Assembly: GCA_004802725.1 (NCBI GenBank)
Contig: SGPM01000012.1
Location: 62,001-126,000 of the forward strand
Direction of reading: 5' to 3'
Length of the DNA stretch: 64,000 nt
Origin: Antrodiella citrinella
Lineage: Eukaryota > Basidiomycota > Agaricomycetes > Polyporales > Steccherinaceae
Both the position numbers and the translations under genes were made by a program. Shown in pieces: positions 32,143-45,333 of the stretch. Positions within the stretch are counted from its first letter, which is position 1. Each line of letters begins with the position of its first letter. The notes beneath the pieces are model-generated. The model saw only the letters and a program-made list of their open reading frames with translations. It did no database searches and was not told the DNA's origin.

Positions 32143-35100
32143 ATGGATCCAATCAACAATAGGGACAATCTCTTCTCCAGAGGGCCCTCGCCGCCGCCTC
32201 AACAACACCAGCAATTCCACCAGGGCCCTCCCCTCCAGAATAATGCCCAGCACGTGTCGCCCACACAATCCATCCGTGAACTCGCTCAGGCTCCTGCTGC
32301 TACCCATCTTGATCATCTGTTTCACAATCTGACCTTGCCGCATCAGCGACAGCCCAGTCCCCACCCTTCTATCGTAAATAATAACGTATACGCAGGTCCT
32401 CAGGAGGGCCCCGCGTCTGGCCCTGCCACTCCTGCCTCCAACGCTGCAGGCTCTTCAGCCTCTGCAGGATCGGCTTCCAACCCGACCACGGACAGGCAGA
32501 ACGCCTTGTTGTCCTTGCTGGGCTCGGTCACTCCTCAGACAAACGTTCACCAACCACAGCCAAACAACCCTCAGCCCTCCACCAATCAAGCACCCCCGCA
32601 GCAGGTTCCGACGCCTCCCGGTTCTGCTCCACGAGCAGGACCTTCTAATAGCGAATCTCAGGGTAAAATCTTGTTGGAGCAATTGATGTCAGGGTGAGTT
32701 TTCACAGTCACAGTCCTTCAGTATGCGTCCAAGGCGCACCAAATATGCGTGCGGATGTACCATGTTTTCCACGTTCATTCTGACTTATTTTGCAGGAGCG
32801 GTTCCAAGTTTGGTCCTGATCCCGCCGTCGCTGCCGCTGCTACACATCCCCTCCCTGGATCTGGAGGGCCTTCGCCTACATATTTGTCTACTCTTCCTGA
32901 TTCGCACCACGACGCAGGTGAAAACTACGGTGGCGAGTCCACTTACGCATCTCAATCCCACGAGAACAGCGAGCCTTTCACCCAGTCTGGCCAAGACCAG
33001 CAGCAGCAGCCACCTTCTCCTCGTCGATCTATGTTTGAATTTGTCTCGCCATTCGACGCACTTACCGGCAGCTCCCTCCAGCCGAAGAGGAAACCGGCCC
33101 AAACTCAAACATCTCACGTCGCAGGCGGCAGTGAGGATTCTTGGAACTCTTCTGCAGCCGTTGATCCCAAACGAAAATCTGTTGAAAACTTGATGGACCA
33201 GTTGACGAGAGGACAGGCTCCCATGGCCCCTCCTCCTGCACAGGCCCCTCCCGTGAACCCATACGACCCCTACAGCCCAAGCGATGACCCTCCTCTTTCT
33301 CAGGAGCCGTTCCTCACCAGAGCCTCGCGCCCACTTCCGCCCCAGCCTGCTCAGGCTACAAGCTCTCCGCGATCCTCCCCACCGAAGATCCCACTCGCGC
33401 AGCGCCAACAGCGCCGTTCTGCGGATTCTCCGATGGGTGCCCCTCAAGGATCGTACGGGTCTCCAAGCCCGAACAAGGACGGCTCGCCTCACCCGTCTCC
33501 TGCCGCAGCATACAGGCAGCCGAGGAATGTGCCTGCCAAAGCAAAACCTACTTTCAAGTGCGTCATCTGATTCTCGCGATATATGGAAACCTTCTGACCC
33601 TCGTTTCAGCTCACAGCCTCAGAGTATTGTGTTCGATGTTTCTCAATCTCTTGAAGAAATCCAAGCTCCCAGGGACGCGGTCAAGTCGACTGCTATTGCC
33701 CTGGTCCGAGTTGATTCTACTTTCTTGCCTGGGACAACTATTGGAGCGACGCACTGGGTTGCGTATGCCATGACCAAAGGTGGGACATTCAGATTATTCG
33801 CGAAAATCATTTCTGAACGGCTTTTCCAGGTCGCGTTCGTGTTATTTCTCGATCCAGCGGAGATCGTACGCTTCTCCAGCTTCCCCCACTTTTCGCGCCT
33901 ACAGCCTCTGTGACTGATATGTCCGTCCACGGCAATCGACTTGCTGGTGTGACTTCCGACGGTGGATTTGTAGTTTGGGAGTTGCCTGAGGTGATCCGAG
34001 ATGATGTTCCGTACGTATCCAGCTAGTATCTGTCCTTGGAAAGCACTGACGCCGTATACAGGGGTGTGATTGCACTTTGCGTGTTGCCTGCTCAGGAATA
34101 TGAACCACTCCGCTCTGTTAAGTGGCATCCGCAGAAGTCTGATTTGGTAGCAGTCGCTTCCGACACCAACATCTACTTCGTCAACATCGCGGATGCGGCT
34201 CACATCTTCGGAGGAGAGCCCATTCCGCAAGCCGAACTTCATCGCGTCGCTCAGATCTTCTCTGTGCCCTCGGTGCGTATTGCCTCATGTCATTACAGTC
34301 TCTATAATATTCATTTCGTTTACAGCCCATCATTGCCTTCGACTACGATCTCCCTCGTTCTGCTATCGCTACGATCTCGGAGGATTCGACTTTGACAATG
34401 TGGAACATTCGCGACAAGTTGCCCTTCTGGTCAGCTAAGGTTCGCGGCGACGAAATCCCCTCCTCGCTGACGTTCGTCGAAGGCGGAGTCGTTGTAGGAC
34501 GCAAGCACGGAACCATCTTCCAGCTTCTCCCCATCATGGGCCGCAATGTTCTCTCAACAATCAAATTCGTCAACGGCAGTCGCGAGGACGCCGACATGTT
34601 CGGACATGCCAATTACGACTCCAGGATCCAGACTCTCTGGATTGCGAATAACCGCCGTGATAGTATGATCGCTTTCAAGATCAACTTCGACGTATCCACG
34701 CCTTCGCCAGGAGGCGAGGACAACGCTCGTGGTGCATATTTCGAGCAGGTCGTGGAGTTCGTTGGCCCCAAGCCCACCATCCACTTCGTAATTCTCACTG
34801 CTGACGCTGACCCCAACGGCGACGAAGCTCACGCTGCTTGTGTTGCAGCCAAAGTTCCCATCGGCGAGCTCGCTTTGGTCGCGTTCTCTGTGCACTCGAC
34901 CGGTGTCGACCAAGTCTTGATCCGCAAGGAGTGGTTTACCTCCGCTTTGAGCACCATGCCTTCGAAGATCCCTCAATACACTCTACCTGCAATCCAGCCG
35001 GTAGTCCCCGAGCCCAAACAACAGCGCCAGCCGCTGCAACAGCAACAACAACAGCCAATTCCTCAGTTCCCTCCAGGCCCTCCTCCTCCCTTGGTCGCCG

Positions 35101-36928
35101 CTGCGCCGGTCCCTCTGCCTCTTGCTCCTCCCAGGATCAAGACGCCGCCTTCGGACAACTTCAACGACACCGAGGAGGCGCGCGAAGATGGCCGTAATGT
35201 TGAAGGCAAGGGCAAGGGTCAGAAGGGCAGGAATGTCGGCTGGAAGGATAAGGAAGAGAGTAGCTCACAGAAGGATGTGAAGGGCAAGGGTATCGACAAC
35301 AGTATGAACGAGCCGCTCGGAGTCGCCTTGACCAAGGAGATGAGGAAGGTTGAGGAGAACATACATACTCGTATTGGCCGTCTTATATCGAAGGAGTTGG
35401 ATAAGCAACGTAAGTCGGGTGTTCCCTTTACATATACATCACCCCCTCATGCTGATTTGTGCGGTCCGTCTCAGATCAACGATTGGAGGATGCTCGCGCC
35501 AACGAGCAGGCTGCTGATTTCGTGCGCCAGGAGAAGATCTTGAAGTTGATCTCTATGGAATTGACTAAGAACACGACGCGTGTGGTGGAGCAGGCCGTCA
35601 AAGCTGAAGTTCAGAACTCTGTGTTGCCGTCGTTGGAGAACATCATGAAGAATGAGGTCAAGACTGCCCTCAACCTTCACATCGGCAAGGGATTGGCGGA
35701 TGCTATGAAACAGGTAAGCTGCGCGTACTTTTTTGCGAGAGCGTAAGCTGATTCCTCGATGAACAGAACTTGCCTAACGAGATTGAGAAACTCCTCCTCC
35801 GGCCCGAAATATCTGCCCACATGGCTGGCACGTTCTCGTCGGTTGTCACTCCTATCGTAGAGAGGCAAGTGAAGGATTCTATTCAGAAGACCCTCATCCC
35901 GGCATACACTCAGCAGTCGTCTGCGCTCCACCAGGAGCTCTCCCGCGAGATCCATGGTGAGATTCTCAACCTGAAGAAAGAGGTCATCAGCTGGCAGAGC
36001 GAGGCCCTTCGCGGACAGGAGGTATGTAGTCTTCGCTTCAATATATCGTATGTGCTTGCTGACATGGTTCATTAGTCGCTGATTCGTGAGCTGGAGCAAT
36101 CTGTCCGGCTACTCGCTGACCAGGTCAAGTATTTGAGCCTCGCTCAATCGACGACGGCTGCTGCCGCTACGCTCAACCGGTCCTCTCCTGCTCCATCCAC
36201 TTCCGGCAATCTCGGCAACGGATACCGTCACAATCTCCCACTTGCAGCGCAAGTCCCTCAGAGCTACACGCAGCCGCAAACTCAGCAGCATACGTATGCT
36301 CCTCCTCCTCAACAGCAGCAGCAACAGTTATCGTACGGTCCCTGGATTACACCCGGCAACATTGCTGCACCACAGGCCTCTCACCCTGCGGCACCTCCCC
36401 CCGTCCCTTCGCAGTCTCAGTTGCTCCGCACCACCCCGCCACTGGCTCAGAGTGAGGAGTGGGATGATACCTACTTGGCGGTGCTCGGGTCTCAGGATTC
36501 GAGGCAACTCCGCGAGTTGTTGGCGAGGTCAAACCCTGACTTGATCATGCCCCTCGGCGGAGGCGGACCGCTATCCCAGGCTGTCGTTTTAACTTTGGTT
36601 CATCGGGTACGTTCATGAAAGCGCTTTTTGGCATATAGCGATACTTACCGTCTTTGTTCTGTAGTTGTCGCAGCTGATTGGTGAAGTCCCGCCCAGTGAC
36701 GAGTCGTTCAAGTCTTCTCTTTGGTGGTTGCAGCGTGCTGCTACCGTTCTCAACACCAGCGATCCTCTCATCTCTCCATATGTCTCTCGTGTCATGCCCA
36801 GCGTCCAAGGCATGCTCAACACTACCAAGCAGCGTCTTGCGATTCTCCCTGGAGGACCGTTGATGGACACCGCGCGTGCCGTCTCGGATATTCAAGACCA
36901 GCTTTCTCGCAAGCCTCTCAGCCACTAA
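32143..36928 (+). CDS. mRNA decapping scaffold Ge-1/EDC4 homolog
   Basis: P-body scaffold that links Dcp1/Dcp2 and promotes decapping; about 1415 residues. Exons: 32143..32693, 32796..33557, 33610..33779, 33830..34010, 34062..34272, 34326..35409, 35475..35713, 35767..36021, 36076..36606, 36665..36928. The first 440 residues are Pro/Gln/Ser-rich and disordered, containing a GKILLEQLMSG segment. Then comes a WD40 propeller (SVTDMSVHGNRLAGVTSDGGFVVWEL, LRSVKWHPQKSDLVAVASD, IIAFDYDLPRSAIATISEDSTLTMWN). A Gln/Pro linker leads to a long charged coiled coil (EMRKVEENIHTRIGRL onward). The C-terminal Ge-1 alpha-helical domain (SEEWDDTYLAVLGSQD, SLWWLQRAATVLN) is well conserved. Yeast has no clear full Ge-1; basidiomycetes and fission yeast do. 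Confidence 0.9.
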
Positions 36929-37705
36929 TCTCTTCGTCTTTGGTCTGGCGTTCGTCTGTTATATATGACCCATGTAGCATGCTGAGTCCCTCTTGTTGTT
37001 GTGCTTTGTGTGTTTCTACTCTCCTCTCTATTGTGATCTGTCCAGTGACTTTTTTTCGATTCTTATTCTTTGGGAATGGTCTGTATCGTGGACCTCATCA
37101 CGATACTCATTTTGCACTTCTCCATAGACCCTTCCGCGCTTTCTTCTTCCAATACCTCGGCTTCGGCTTCGCAATCTTGACCCATGCCATGCTCGCTTCT
37201 GGTAACGACCCTCTGCCATGACCTGACATTCCTTTCACGACGTTATCTCCCCGACACCCCCTCCCGCACGCTCGCATCCAAAAAATTACATATATACATT
37301 GTTCATACCGCTCAGCCATACACCCCCATATTGTCTTATAGTTTCTACGATAGCCCTCCGGTACTCCTTTCACCACTTGCTTGCGCTGCGTTACCTACGT
37401 TACTTACCCACAAAAGCCCATGTATCGAGCACTTCTTACGACGCATATGATTTTCACGATTCCTTTCTATGTTCAGATGTCTTTCGGTGTGCCCTAAACA
37501 CTGGTCGCCAAGCAAATGCACACAATGGTGACCTAATTAGCGCGTAGACGCCAAGTGCTTGCTCACTACTCATCGTCGCAGACTCAGCAACCGTACCGCT
37601 GCGGTCGTTTCGTTCCTCATCCTACGACAACCACTCACGTCCTTCTCATCTCCGTCCCCTTTCCCGCTTTCAACACTTTATCAGTAACGAATCTACGACG
37701 ACACC
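36929..37705. other. Intergenic region between Ge-1 and Sft2
   Basis: About 780 bp: T-rich 3' UTR, then C/T-rich promoter and leader before 37706. Nothing coding is recognised. Confidence 0.45.
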
Positions 37706-38648
37706 ATGGCGAGCAAAGGATGGTTCAACCTGGAGACTGCCGCTGGCACGATGCCCGAGACGCAGTTCTTTGAGGGAGACTCTGCGTTTAAGATGTTGGG
37801 GTTGACGAGGATGCAGCGGTTGTATGGGTTTGGTGGTTGGTGAGTTGCCCTTTCGAATGCTTTTTGTCTTGCGGGAGGACGTTGGGGTTGGGAGGGGCGC
37901 GAGAAGACAGGGGAGGTGGGAGGGGTGAATGGACGGTCTGAGATTGGGAAGGTATTGAGCTGACGATGCATTATTTGTGAATATAGCTTAGCTTTGGGAT
38001 TCATCTTGAGTATATTGGGGGCTGCGTTATTGTTCCTTGGGCAAACGGGTAGCTTTGCGAGTATGTGTTCATACTCCTCGTGCAAGCGCAACGCACTCAC
38101 GGGATTCTTCGTCTCGCATCGCAGTTCTATACGCCATCGGCACAGTCGTCGCGCTCGTCGGAACAGGATTCCTCCTGGGTGTAAGTATGCTTTCTAACTT
38201 TCATGAGAATCAAAACTCATATCGCTCTCTGCATGGTTAGTTCATGAAACAACTCAAGATGGTATGCACCCCTCCCTCTCCACGTGTACATCCAGGGTCA
38301 CTATAACTGACTGGTTGGATTGTAGATGTTCAAGCCTGTCCGTATAGTCGCTACAATCGTCTTCCTAGGTGCAATAGGCCTCGTGTTCGTCGGCGCTTTC
38401 GTGATAAAGAGCGATGTACGTCCGCCAAGCTATTTGTCGGTTCAAATTCTCACTTACGATTGACTTGCGGTTTGTGTTGTGACCAATAGGTTCTTTGCAT
38501 TAGTGAGTGTATTCATGACCAATACAGAAAAATCGAGCTAACATGAATACCAGTCTTCGTGATCATCCAATACCTCGCATACACCTGGTACACGCTGTCG
38601 TATATCCCATACGCCCGCACAGCTGTCCTGAAGATATTCGGGATGTAA
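37706..38648 (+). CDS. SFT2: Sft2 Golgi vesicle-traffic membrane protein
   Basis: Got1/Sft2-family tetraspan protein acting in retrograde traffic to the Golgi; 160 residues. Seven exons: 37706..37839, 37987..38060, 38125..38180, 38241..38261 (21 nt), 38326..38415, 38490..38502 (13 nt), 38554..38648. The N-terminal part is cytosolic (ETQFFEGDSAF, LGLTRMQRLYGFGGC). Four hydrophobic helices follow: LALGFILSILGAALLFLG, ILYAIGTVVALVGTGFLLG, IVATIVFLGAIGLVFVGAFV and a last one with FVIIQYLAYTWYTLSYIPYAR. FMKQLKMMFKP lies between helices 2 and 3. Phases agree through both microexons. Confidence 0.92.
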
Positions 38649-39096
38649 CGAAACCTCGCGTAAACTCACGATTTCGCTTTTGTGTGGTTTCTCAGTGCAA
38701 CGACGGTCCACCGCTACATCTCTTTTACGCTACCTTGCTAGGACGACGACTTTATTCTTCGGTTTTGTGCCGTGTAACGCTGTATTCGTAGGTAGAAAAG
38801 TATCTCCCTGACTTTCTGTTGTCCTGACCATATGTTGGTTTCGGTTCATTTTATATTTATTCATCCATTTCATACACAATCGCAGCTTTCTATGCAGATG
38901 ACTGAGTAGCACAACAGACAACGCGACACATTATATATTGTGTCTCCGTTCAAATGAGAGTAGTGTGAGTAGTGTGTTTTCCTCCATAGTCCATTTCAAC
39001 TTTAAGCGATAATTTTACAGCCGTCTTTATAACGGACGCCATCGTTCAGCATACGACGTCATAATGTCGGTCGTACGTGAAGAAGAGCGACCTCAC
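38649..39096. other. Convergent 3' intergenic region
   Basis: 450 bp between the ends of the Sft2 and glyoxalase II genes. It is AT-rich with several AATAAA-like and TATATT stretches; both 3' UTRs must lie here. Confidence 0.45.
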
Positions 39097-40167
39097 TCAC
39101 CCCCTGTAGTTGTTCTTCATCTCCCTGAGTTTGTCGATGATCTTCGTTTCCGTCGCGCCACCAGTTGCGGTCCTGCGTAAGTCGTTAGCAATCAACGAAT
39201 GCTGAGCCTCCCGAGAAAATACATACTTGATTGCACTGGCGTTCAACCGCATGAACGGGTTCCACTCCTTCTCATCGCCGATCGTCGATTTGCCCGTCGT
39301 GATCTTGTTGTTCGCCACCAACTGGGCCAGCCTCTCAGACACGGCGGGGTTAGCGCCATCGACGCTCTGTGCGAACGCGGCGTTCCCTTTGGTATACTCG
39401 TGTCCGTTGTAGACGATGGTGGAGTCGGGGAGGGTGCCGAGGTAGGTCAGCGCGGCGTTCATCTCGGCACCGCTGCCTTCGAAGAAACGACCGCAGCCTG
39501 CGATGAAGAGCGTGTCACCTGTGAACACGGCGCCGGGCTCGGACGCGTCGGAGGTCGTGGCGTAGTAGCAGATGGAGTCCTGGGTGTGGCATGGGGTGGC
39601 TAGACATCTACGCAAGGTCAAAACCAATTTATCTTGTGTAGGAGACAGACGTACTTGATGTGAATGTCCGTGGCAAGCTTGAATTCGTCCTTGTCGCCGA
39701 CGATATGATTCACGGCTTGACCCTGTTTGCTGCCTCCGTAGATGGGTACGTTTGGGAGAGCCTTGGCCTGTACATAGAATGTGAATGTAGATGCGTGAAC
39801 GACACAATCATCGGTACAAGCCGTGTGCACGTACGAGAGTCTGCGATGTGAGGAATAATCAGAACTGTGATACGATACGAGAAGGAAACGAACGGACGTT
39901 GTTACCGCCACTGTGGTCATCGTGGTGATGAGTGGTCAGACATGCGATGATGTCGACGCCCAGTTCCTTCGCGGCTGCGAGTACTTTTGGGACATCATAG
40001 GGATCGACAACTGCAGCCTTGTTGGAAGGGGGGTCGATGAGGAGGTATGCGTAGTTGTCGTCTCTGACGGGGACGGGGACGACCTTGACCATTGCGAGTG
40101 ATCTGGACTGGTGAAATGACCTGGTGAAAGTGGTGGGAGAACGACACAGGAGACGACGAGCGAACAT
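39097..40167 (-). CDS. GLO2: Hydroxyacylglutathione hydrolase (glyoxalase II)
   Basis: Metallo-beta-lactamase-fold hydrolase that converts S-lactoylglutathione to lactate and glutathione, completing methylglyoxal detoxification. 279 residues. Exons: 39898..40167, 39655..39767, 39227..39607, 39097..39172. The di-metal motif THHHDDH is present, followed by SGGN. Also visible are LATPCHTQDS with its metal-binding His, FTGDTLFIAGCGRFFEGS, and VYNGHEYTKGN. The C-terminus EMKNNYRG matches the family. The first 25 residues are Arg/Ser-rich without acids (MFARRLLCRSPTTFTRS), a likely mitochondrial presequence. An internal Met just after it (MVKVVPVPV) could start a cytosolic form, as in other fungi and animals; that is inference. 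Confidence 0.93.
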
Positions 40168-40824
40168 CTGAGGCAGAGTCAAATGACTAAGACACTGATC
40201 CAGATGGCAATAGATTCTTTATGGGGCTCCCTTAACGGCCGATTTTCCGAATTCCCCCGATTCTCGAGTCTCGACAGCCGACACTCGAGGACTCATATGT
40301 ACTCCATATGTGAGTACTGAATGTCGGACTGATCATCCAAGGTGGTATAGTTACATGCAGCACACTGATGTTTCTCCTTGTCTGGTCGGTTCACTTTTAC
40401 ATCTTCCTACTCCCATATCTGGACTCACTAGATAATGAGTCACGATTCTGAATGCCTTGTTATTTGGGAGAATCATCATACACTTTCTGTCTGTCTGTCG
40501 CACCGTAATAATATGATAGCAATGCTTGATCCCGCTCAGAACCTACTCAACACTTTCGAGTCATAGATCTAATCTAATCTACTTAATCTGATCTAACACC
40601 TTGACACTTAGAGTTACCGCCACCACGGCCATCCCCGCCCATAGTGCTCAGCCTGCCACCGCCAGCTCGCTTTCTTTCTTTCTGTCTTCCTCTCATCTTC
40701 CCGTTCTATTCCCCTCTCTTCTTCAGTGAAGAAGACGGTTTATTCTAATCGCACTCCAAGTCTCGCCACTTGAAGAGCTTGGACATCTTAGCCGGGGCTA
40801 GTTGTTACTTGATTACTTCCTACG
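40168..40824. other. Divergent promoter region
   Basis: About 650 bp between glyoxalase II (-) and the membrane-protein gene (+). It holds a short run of near-tandem CTAATCT/TGATCTAA units at about 40566-40600 and a TCATATGTACTCCATATGTGA near-palindrome at about 40292-40313. The latter could be a protein-binding site but is not identified. Confidence 0.45.
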
Positions 40825-41763
40825 ATGCCTTCAGTACCACAGGTATGTACTCGCTGTGATTCTCAGTCCTGTCTCTCATGCTCATGTACTTTAGTTGCAT
40901 CGTAGGACTCCCCAGGATCCTTCCACGGGTGATTGTACTGACTTCAATGAGCAAGGCTTCTCAAGTTGTTCGTATATTTCTTGGACTATCGTTCGCTTTA
41001 CTCACTGCCCTTGACACGAATAGGTGCACTGGATACCAGTACTGTTTCTGTCATTGATACGGCTCCTACCTCTATTCCGCCCTTTTCCCCATCCCCAATC
41101 CCGATCGTCGCTACGGATCCGATCTCAACAAATGGCCCTAAGCCGTCTTTCAGTGGTGGCGTTGACTCGCTACCTACACCCACTTCGTCCACATCTAGCT
41201 CAGTGGACGGTACTTTGGTCTATACCCCATCCCAGCCACAACCCACAAGTTCTGGCGTAGATGCTTCTTCCATCCCCGGTGTTCGCTCCGCCTCGCGCTC
41301 ACATAACAATGCTGGCCCAATCGCAGGTGGTGTAATCGGTGCTGTGATCCTCATCGCTCTCCTCGTCGGCGCATTCCTTTTCTGGCGAAAGAGAAGGTCA
41401 AAGAAGCGCACCGCACCGTCAGCAGAGTTCATGCATCATAATAGACTACAACCATCGCTGTCTGCGCCTCCCCTGCTTGCGCGGGACATGTCCAACCGCA
41501 ATTCAGAAGATGAAGATGAACAACTACCTCCGTTCTCCAGTGGCACATTCAACGATCCTATATTCGAGAAGCTGTCTGCGGCAGCTGCGCAGAGGCAGGA
41601 GATCGAGCAGCTGCAGCTGTACCATCCGTACCGGGACAAGGATTCCGTATATTTCACGGGAGAATCGAGTGCTGGCGATCCTGCAGCTCGAGCGCCACAG
41701 GATACGCAGACGTCGGTAGAGTCGGAGTCGACCGATGCTCTACGACGACGACCATCACTCTGA
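40825..41763 (+). CDS. Single-pass membrane protein with Ser/Thr/Pro-rich outer stalk, unknown function
   Basis: 276 residues. Exons: 40825..40842, 40895..40967, 41024..41763. The donor at 40968 (GTTCGT) is chosen by phase; a weaker donor at 40962 is also in phase. The N-terminal half is Ser/Thr/Pro-rich (SSVDGTLVYTPSQPQPTSSG), typical of an O-glycosylated stalk. One strong membrane helix follows (GPIAGGVIGAVILIALLVGAF), then a WRKRRSKKR stop-transfer and a cytoplasmic tail with acidic and Ser-rich patches. The layout resembles fungal wall-stress or Mid2-like sensors, but no diagnostic domain is seen, and no cleavable signal peptide is evident with this start. Confidence 0.65.
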
Positions 41764-42585
41764 GTCAGTACTGCTCGCACGGCTCGGGATGGTCGAGGGC
41801 AAGTTTGCACCGGCCACCGAAGGCGTTTAGCGTAGCGGGTTGGTGCCCTGGTGCCCGGCAGAGATTTCTGAGCTTGGCCTCGGAGACGTTCAAGTCAGGG
41901 TTTCACCTCCTTCACTCTCCCGCCATTCCTAGTTCGCCTTGGGTCATCCAGTGTCACCTTCCTACCCTTCATGTCCCTCTCATGGTTCTGTTCAGCACTT
42001 ATATCCCCTACGTCGTATCCCCTACTCCGATTCTCTGTCGCATATTCTTTTTCTTGTTTTCTTGTTTATTTAGGCCATACCATCGGACATCTGCATCTTG
42101 GTTGTTTCTCTTTGCTTTGCTTTCGGGCGTACGCGCTTGCTTGGCCACAGCCTCATTTCACATGCCCGACACGCAATGTACTACGTCCATCATCATGTAC
42201 TGTTATCTGTACCATTATTCCCTTCTCACGTGTATGCCTTTAGACCATTCCCCGTAATCATGATACATGATACCAATAACGTACATCCCTCACGATCTTC
42301 GCAGTATCAGAACTGCGTAGAAGTCCTGCGAACGGGAAGAGATGAAAACACTGCAATAGCCGGGATCTCGGGAAAAGAAGGCCACAGCTCTGAGTTAATA
42401 ACGTGCGAAGTCACGCACGCACTGAGTAGATACATCCTAATCCAGAATCCAACAGACACAGACACAGATGTAGATAGTGATTATCATGACGACACAAGAC
42501 ACAGAGAGATGGACAGATGAGATGTTGACGAAGAACGGGCACGAAACGGTAATGCACAAACGCGTGACGAAGAGAACGTGATGGA
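41764..42585. other. Convergent 3' intergenic region
   Basis: About 820 bp between the membrane-protein gene and SRP receptor alpha. Its first half is T-rich 3' UTR-like. The ORFs here are not protein-like and no repeat is recognised. Confidence 0.4.
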
Positions 42586-45333
42586 TCAGTCACTGAGGAT
42601 AGCCTGCACGACGTTTGAGACGCGGAGCTGTCGGAGGTCGGTGTACGTCTAGTAAACGGGACAGAAAGGGTGATCAATTGAATGCCTGAATGCGAGGAAG
42701 GGGGCGTTGGAGCGTGCAACACAACGTCCACGTACCTGTCCACAACCTACGAAAATGATCGGTTGTCCGGTGACATATGTCATCGACAATGCTGCGCCAA
42801 CCTACATATCGATACAGACATCCAACAAGAAGTCAGCCTTATCTTTGAAGCAGTGCACGAATATGTCGCTGACCTTATCATCCACCGTATCCCACTTCGT
42901 CACCAACATCCCGTCAATGCCACGCTCCTTGATCGCGCCACCCGACGCAGAGCTAAAATCTCGCAGCGCACGATCGAATTTGGTCAGTTGGTCAACAGCT
43001 TCGTTGCCCACCAGCGCCTCGCCGACGAAAATGATCTTGTCTGGGCTGTTGATGGCAACAAGCTGTGTGTGGATACATGTGTGTCAATTGTTGGCTTCAT
43101 ACGGTGAGCCGAGACGACAAAAGCGGAAAGATAGCAACGAATTTGGTACTGACCTTGGCTAATGCTCGCATCAAGGGCTACGGTGACGCGGAATGAGTGT
43201 AAGCAATGCGTAATCCAGCGACAGACATACCTCGTTATCCTGCATCCGGCCAGCAGTATCAATGAGAACGACATCGAAGTCATTGTCCCTGCCTGTATAG
43301 CCATGATCAGCACAGAGACACCCATGGGCTCGGAGAAACATACCGTAGGCAATCGCCTCCTTGGCAATGCCAGCTGCATCTTTTCCGTATCCCTTCTCGT
43401 AGAGCTCGACTCTGCCCTTGCTGTCCGTCGCGCCGTTCACACCCAGCATGCTCAGGTTGCGAACGTGTACTCGAAGCTGTTCGACTGCCCCGGACCTGAA
43501 GAGCAACGTGAGCAAAGTGCGACTGTGTCACACGAGGGAACTAACCGGAAAGTATCGCAAGCAGCGATCAGGACGCGCAATCCATTCTGGATGAGCCAGA
43601 AGCACACTTTGGACAGGTTTGTGCTTTTGCCGACGCCGTTCACGCCAACGAAGGTGATACTGTACGGCATGCGCTGCTGAGAGGATGGGAGAGGAGAAGA
43701 ACGCTTGGTACGGATGGAGAGCAGAAGGTCAGTCGAGGTCTTTGGTGTCAGGATGCGTGTCAAGCTGTTTGACAGAGCCAGGCGAACGGCAGCATTCGTA
43801 GCTATGTGTAAGAGCAGTCAATGAGCTTGGTCATAAAACACGGAGAAAGCAACACTGACTTTGGAAGCCGCCGACCTTCTTGCCAACTAGACTCTCGCCA
43901 ACACCTTCACAGACTTTATCCGCGATCTCTTTGGCCACGTTTTTCTTCATCAAATGCTGCTTCATTCCCTCTAGCACAGGTTTCAAGTCGGCATCTGTGA
44001 GCACCTTCGACCCCGTCAGTCTCGCAAACAGGGATCCAAGTGCGCCCAACGATGCAGTCGCGGCTGGCTGGGAACCTTTCGCAGCGGCAGTTGACTTGAG
44101 AGCTTGCGAGATAACATCGTCCTCCTCGCTCTTTCCTGCCCCAAACTCCCAGTCTTTCACTTCGTACATCCCATCTCGGGTTCTGGTGCCCAGAGATGTC
44201 TGGTCAACCAACGCTGTCAGGTCCAACTGACCGTTAGCCTCTGAAGAGTAGTCTGGGGCTTTCTCTGAGCTGAAGTCAAGGGACTCCATCTCTTCTGCTG
44301 TAGGCGCTTCTTGTCCCCATTTACGCTGAGTCTTTGCTTTGGTCTTGCGCTTGGATGCGGTCTCGGAGCTGTACCATAAGTATCAGATCGATGATTCCAT
44401 GGCCAGTTAGTAGCTGTAGACTCACTCTGACGTGGGATGACTATCTCTCCCACTGCCAGAATCCGTACGACCCAATCCACGCTTGACCGTACGTCCACCT
44501 TTGCCACGTAGACGATTCTTGAGTGCTTGAACGTTACGAGCTATCTGCTCTTCGTCGACAGTATTGTCAGCAGAATCGGATGGGACTGCATACGGAGGTT
44601 AGAGACTGCTTCAATGAGAGTCAAATTCCAACATACGAGGGCTGGTGTCGTCTAGCTGCGGGCTGGACTCGACGCTCTGGTACTGGACAGGCTTCACTCT
44701 CACTTTGCGGTCCTTGAAATGTGAAATCAATTGGAGAAAGAAAGAACGAGGACAATTCGCGCTACTTACCTGTGCAGCCTTGCCTTCAAGGCCAGCCAGT
44801 AGTTTGTTGAAAATATTGTCCCAGTTGTCGAACGCTTGTGCAAAATTCCACGAGACTGCTTCGGTCAAGGCTTTGCCACCACTGACAGCATGGACAGATG
44901 CAAGGAACGTCGCCAGGAAGGGTTCGAACAATTTGACGAAGAGCGTTTTGAGTGCGGCGAGTAGATCATCTACGTATGTGAGCTGTAGGATGCGTTGGTA
45001 TGCAACCTATAGACAGAGCTGAGTAAAACTGTGAGACGGAAGAGTCGGTAACTGCGCACCACAAATATGAGCTCCAGGTCATTGACAAACGTCCACTTCA
45101 CAGCATAGCCGTCCTTTTCATACTTCTCGTCTCCAGCGCGTCCTTCAATTAGGGCCTCGCGGACAAGTGAGTTTACTGGCGATGCAGCTGAAGTAGCGAC
45201 GCGTGATGCCTCAGGTGTGAAGGAACGCGACCACAACACAATTCCACCTATAGTATCTATGTCTCAGTACAAAATGCATCGTTCAGAGCGTTTGCGAGGC
45301 ACCTTTGTGGGAGATAGAGCAATGGTCTAACAT
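42586..45333 (-). CDS. SRP101: Signal recognition particle receptor subunit alpha
   Basis: ER receptor GTPase that docks SRP-ribosome complexes at the translocon; 670 residues. Thirteen exons: 45303..45333, 45060..45247, 44770..45006, 44637..44712, 44426..44585, 43860..44368, 43546..43801, 43344..43495, 43231..43292, 43154..43177, 42874..43062, 42736..42801, 42586..42648. The N-terminal SRX domain begins [16 protein letters not shown] and includes NDLELIFV and [11 protein letters not shown] charged linker follows, then the NG domain: G1 loop [55 protein letters not shown], and the closing [16 protein letters not shown]. All phases agree. Shares a 319 bp divergent promoter with the cyclin gene. 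Confidence 0.95.

Noticed and set aside
32785..33492. 235-codon minus-strand Arg-rich ORF
   Set aside because: Antisense of the Ge-1 Pro/Ser-rich exon; no splice or motif support.
40566..40600. CTAATCT-type repeats as a telomere-like or satellite array
   Set aside because: Only a few irregular units in a promoter region; too short and imperfect.
43162..43680. 172-codon plus-strand ORF
   Set aside because: Antisense of the SRP receptor GTPase exons, which are strongly supported.
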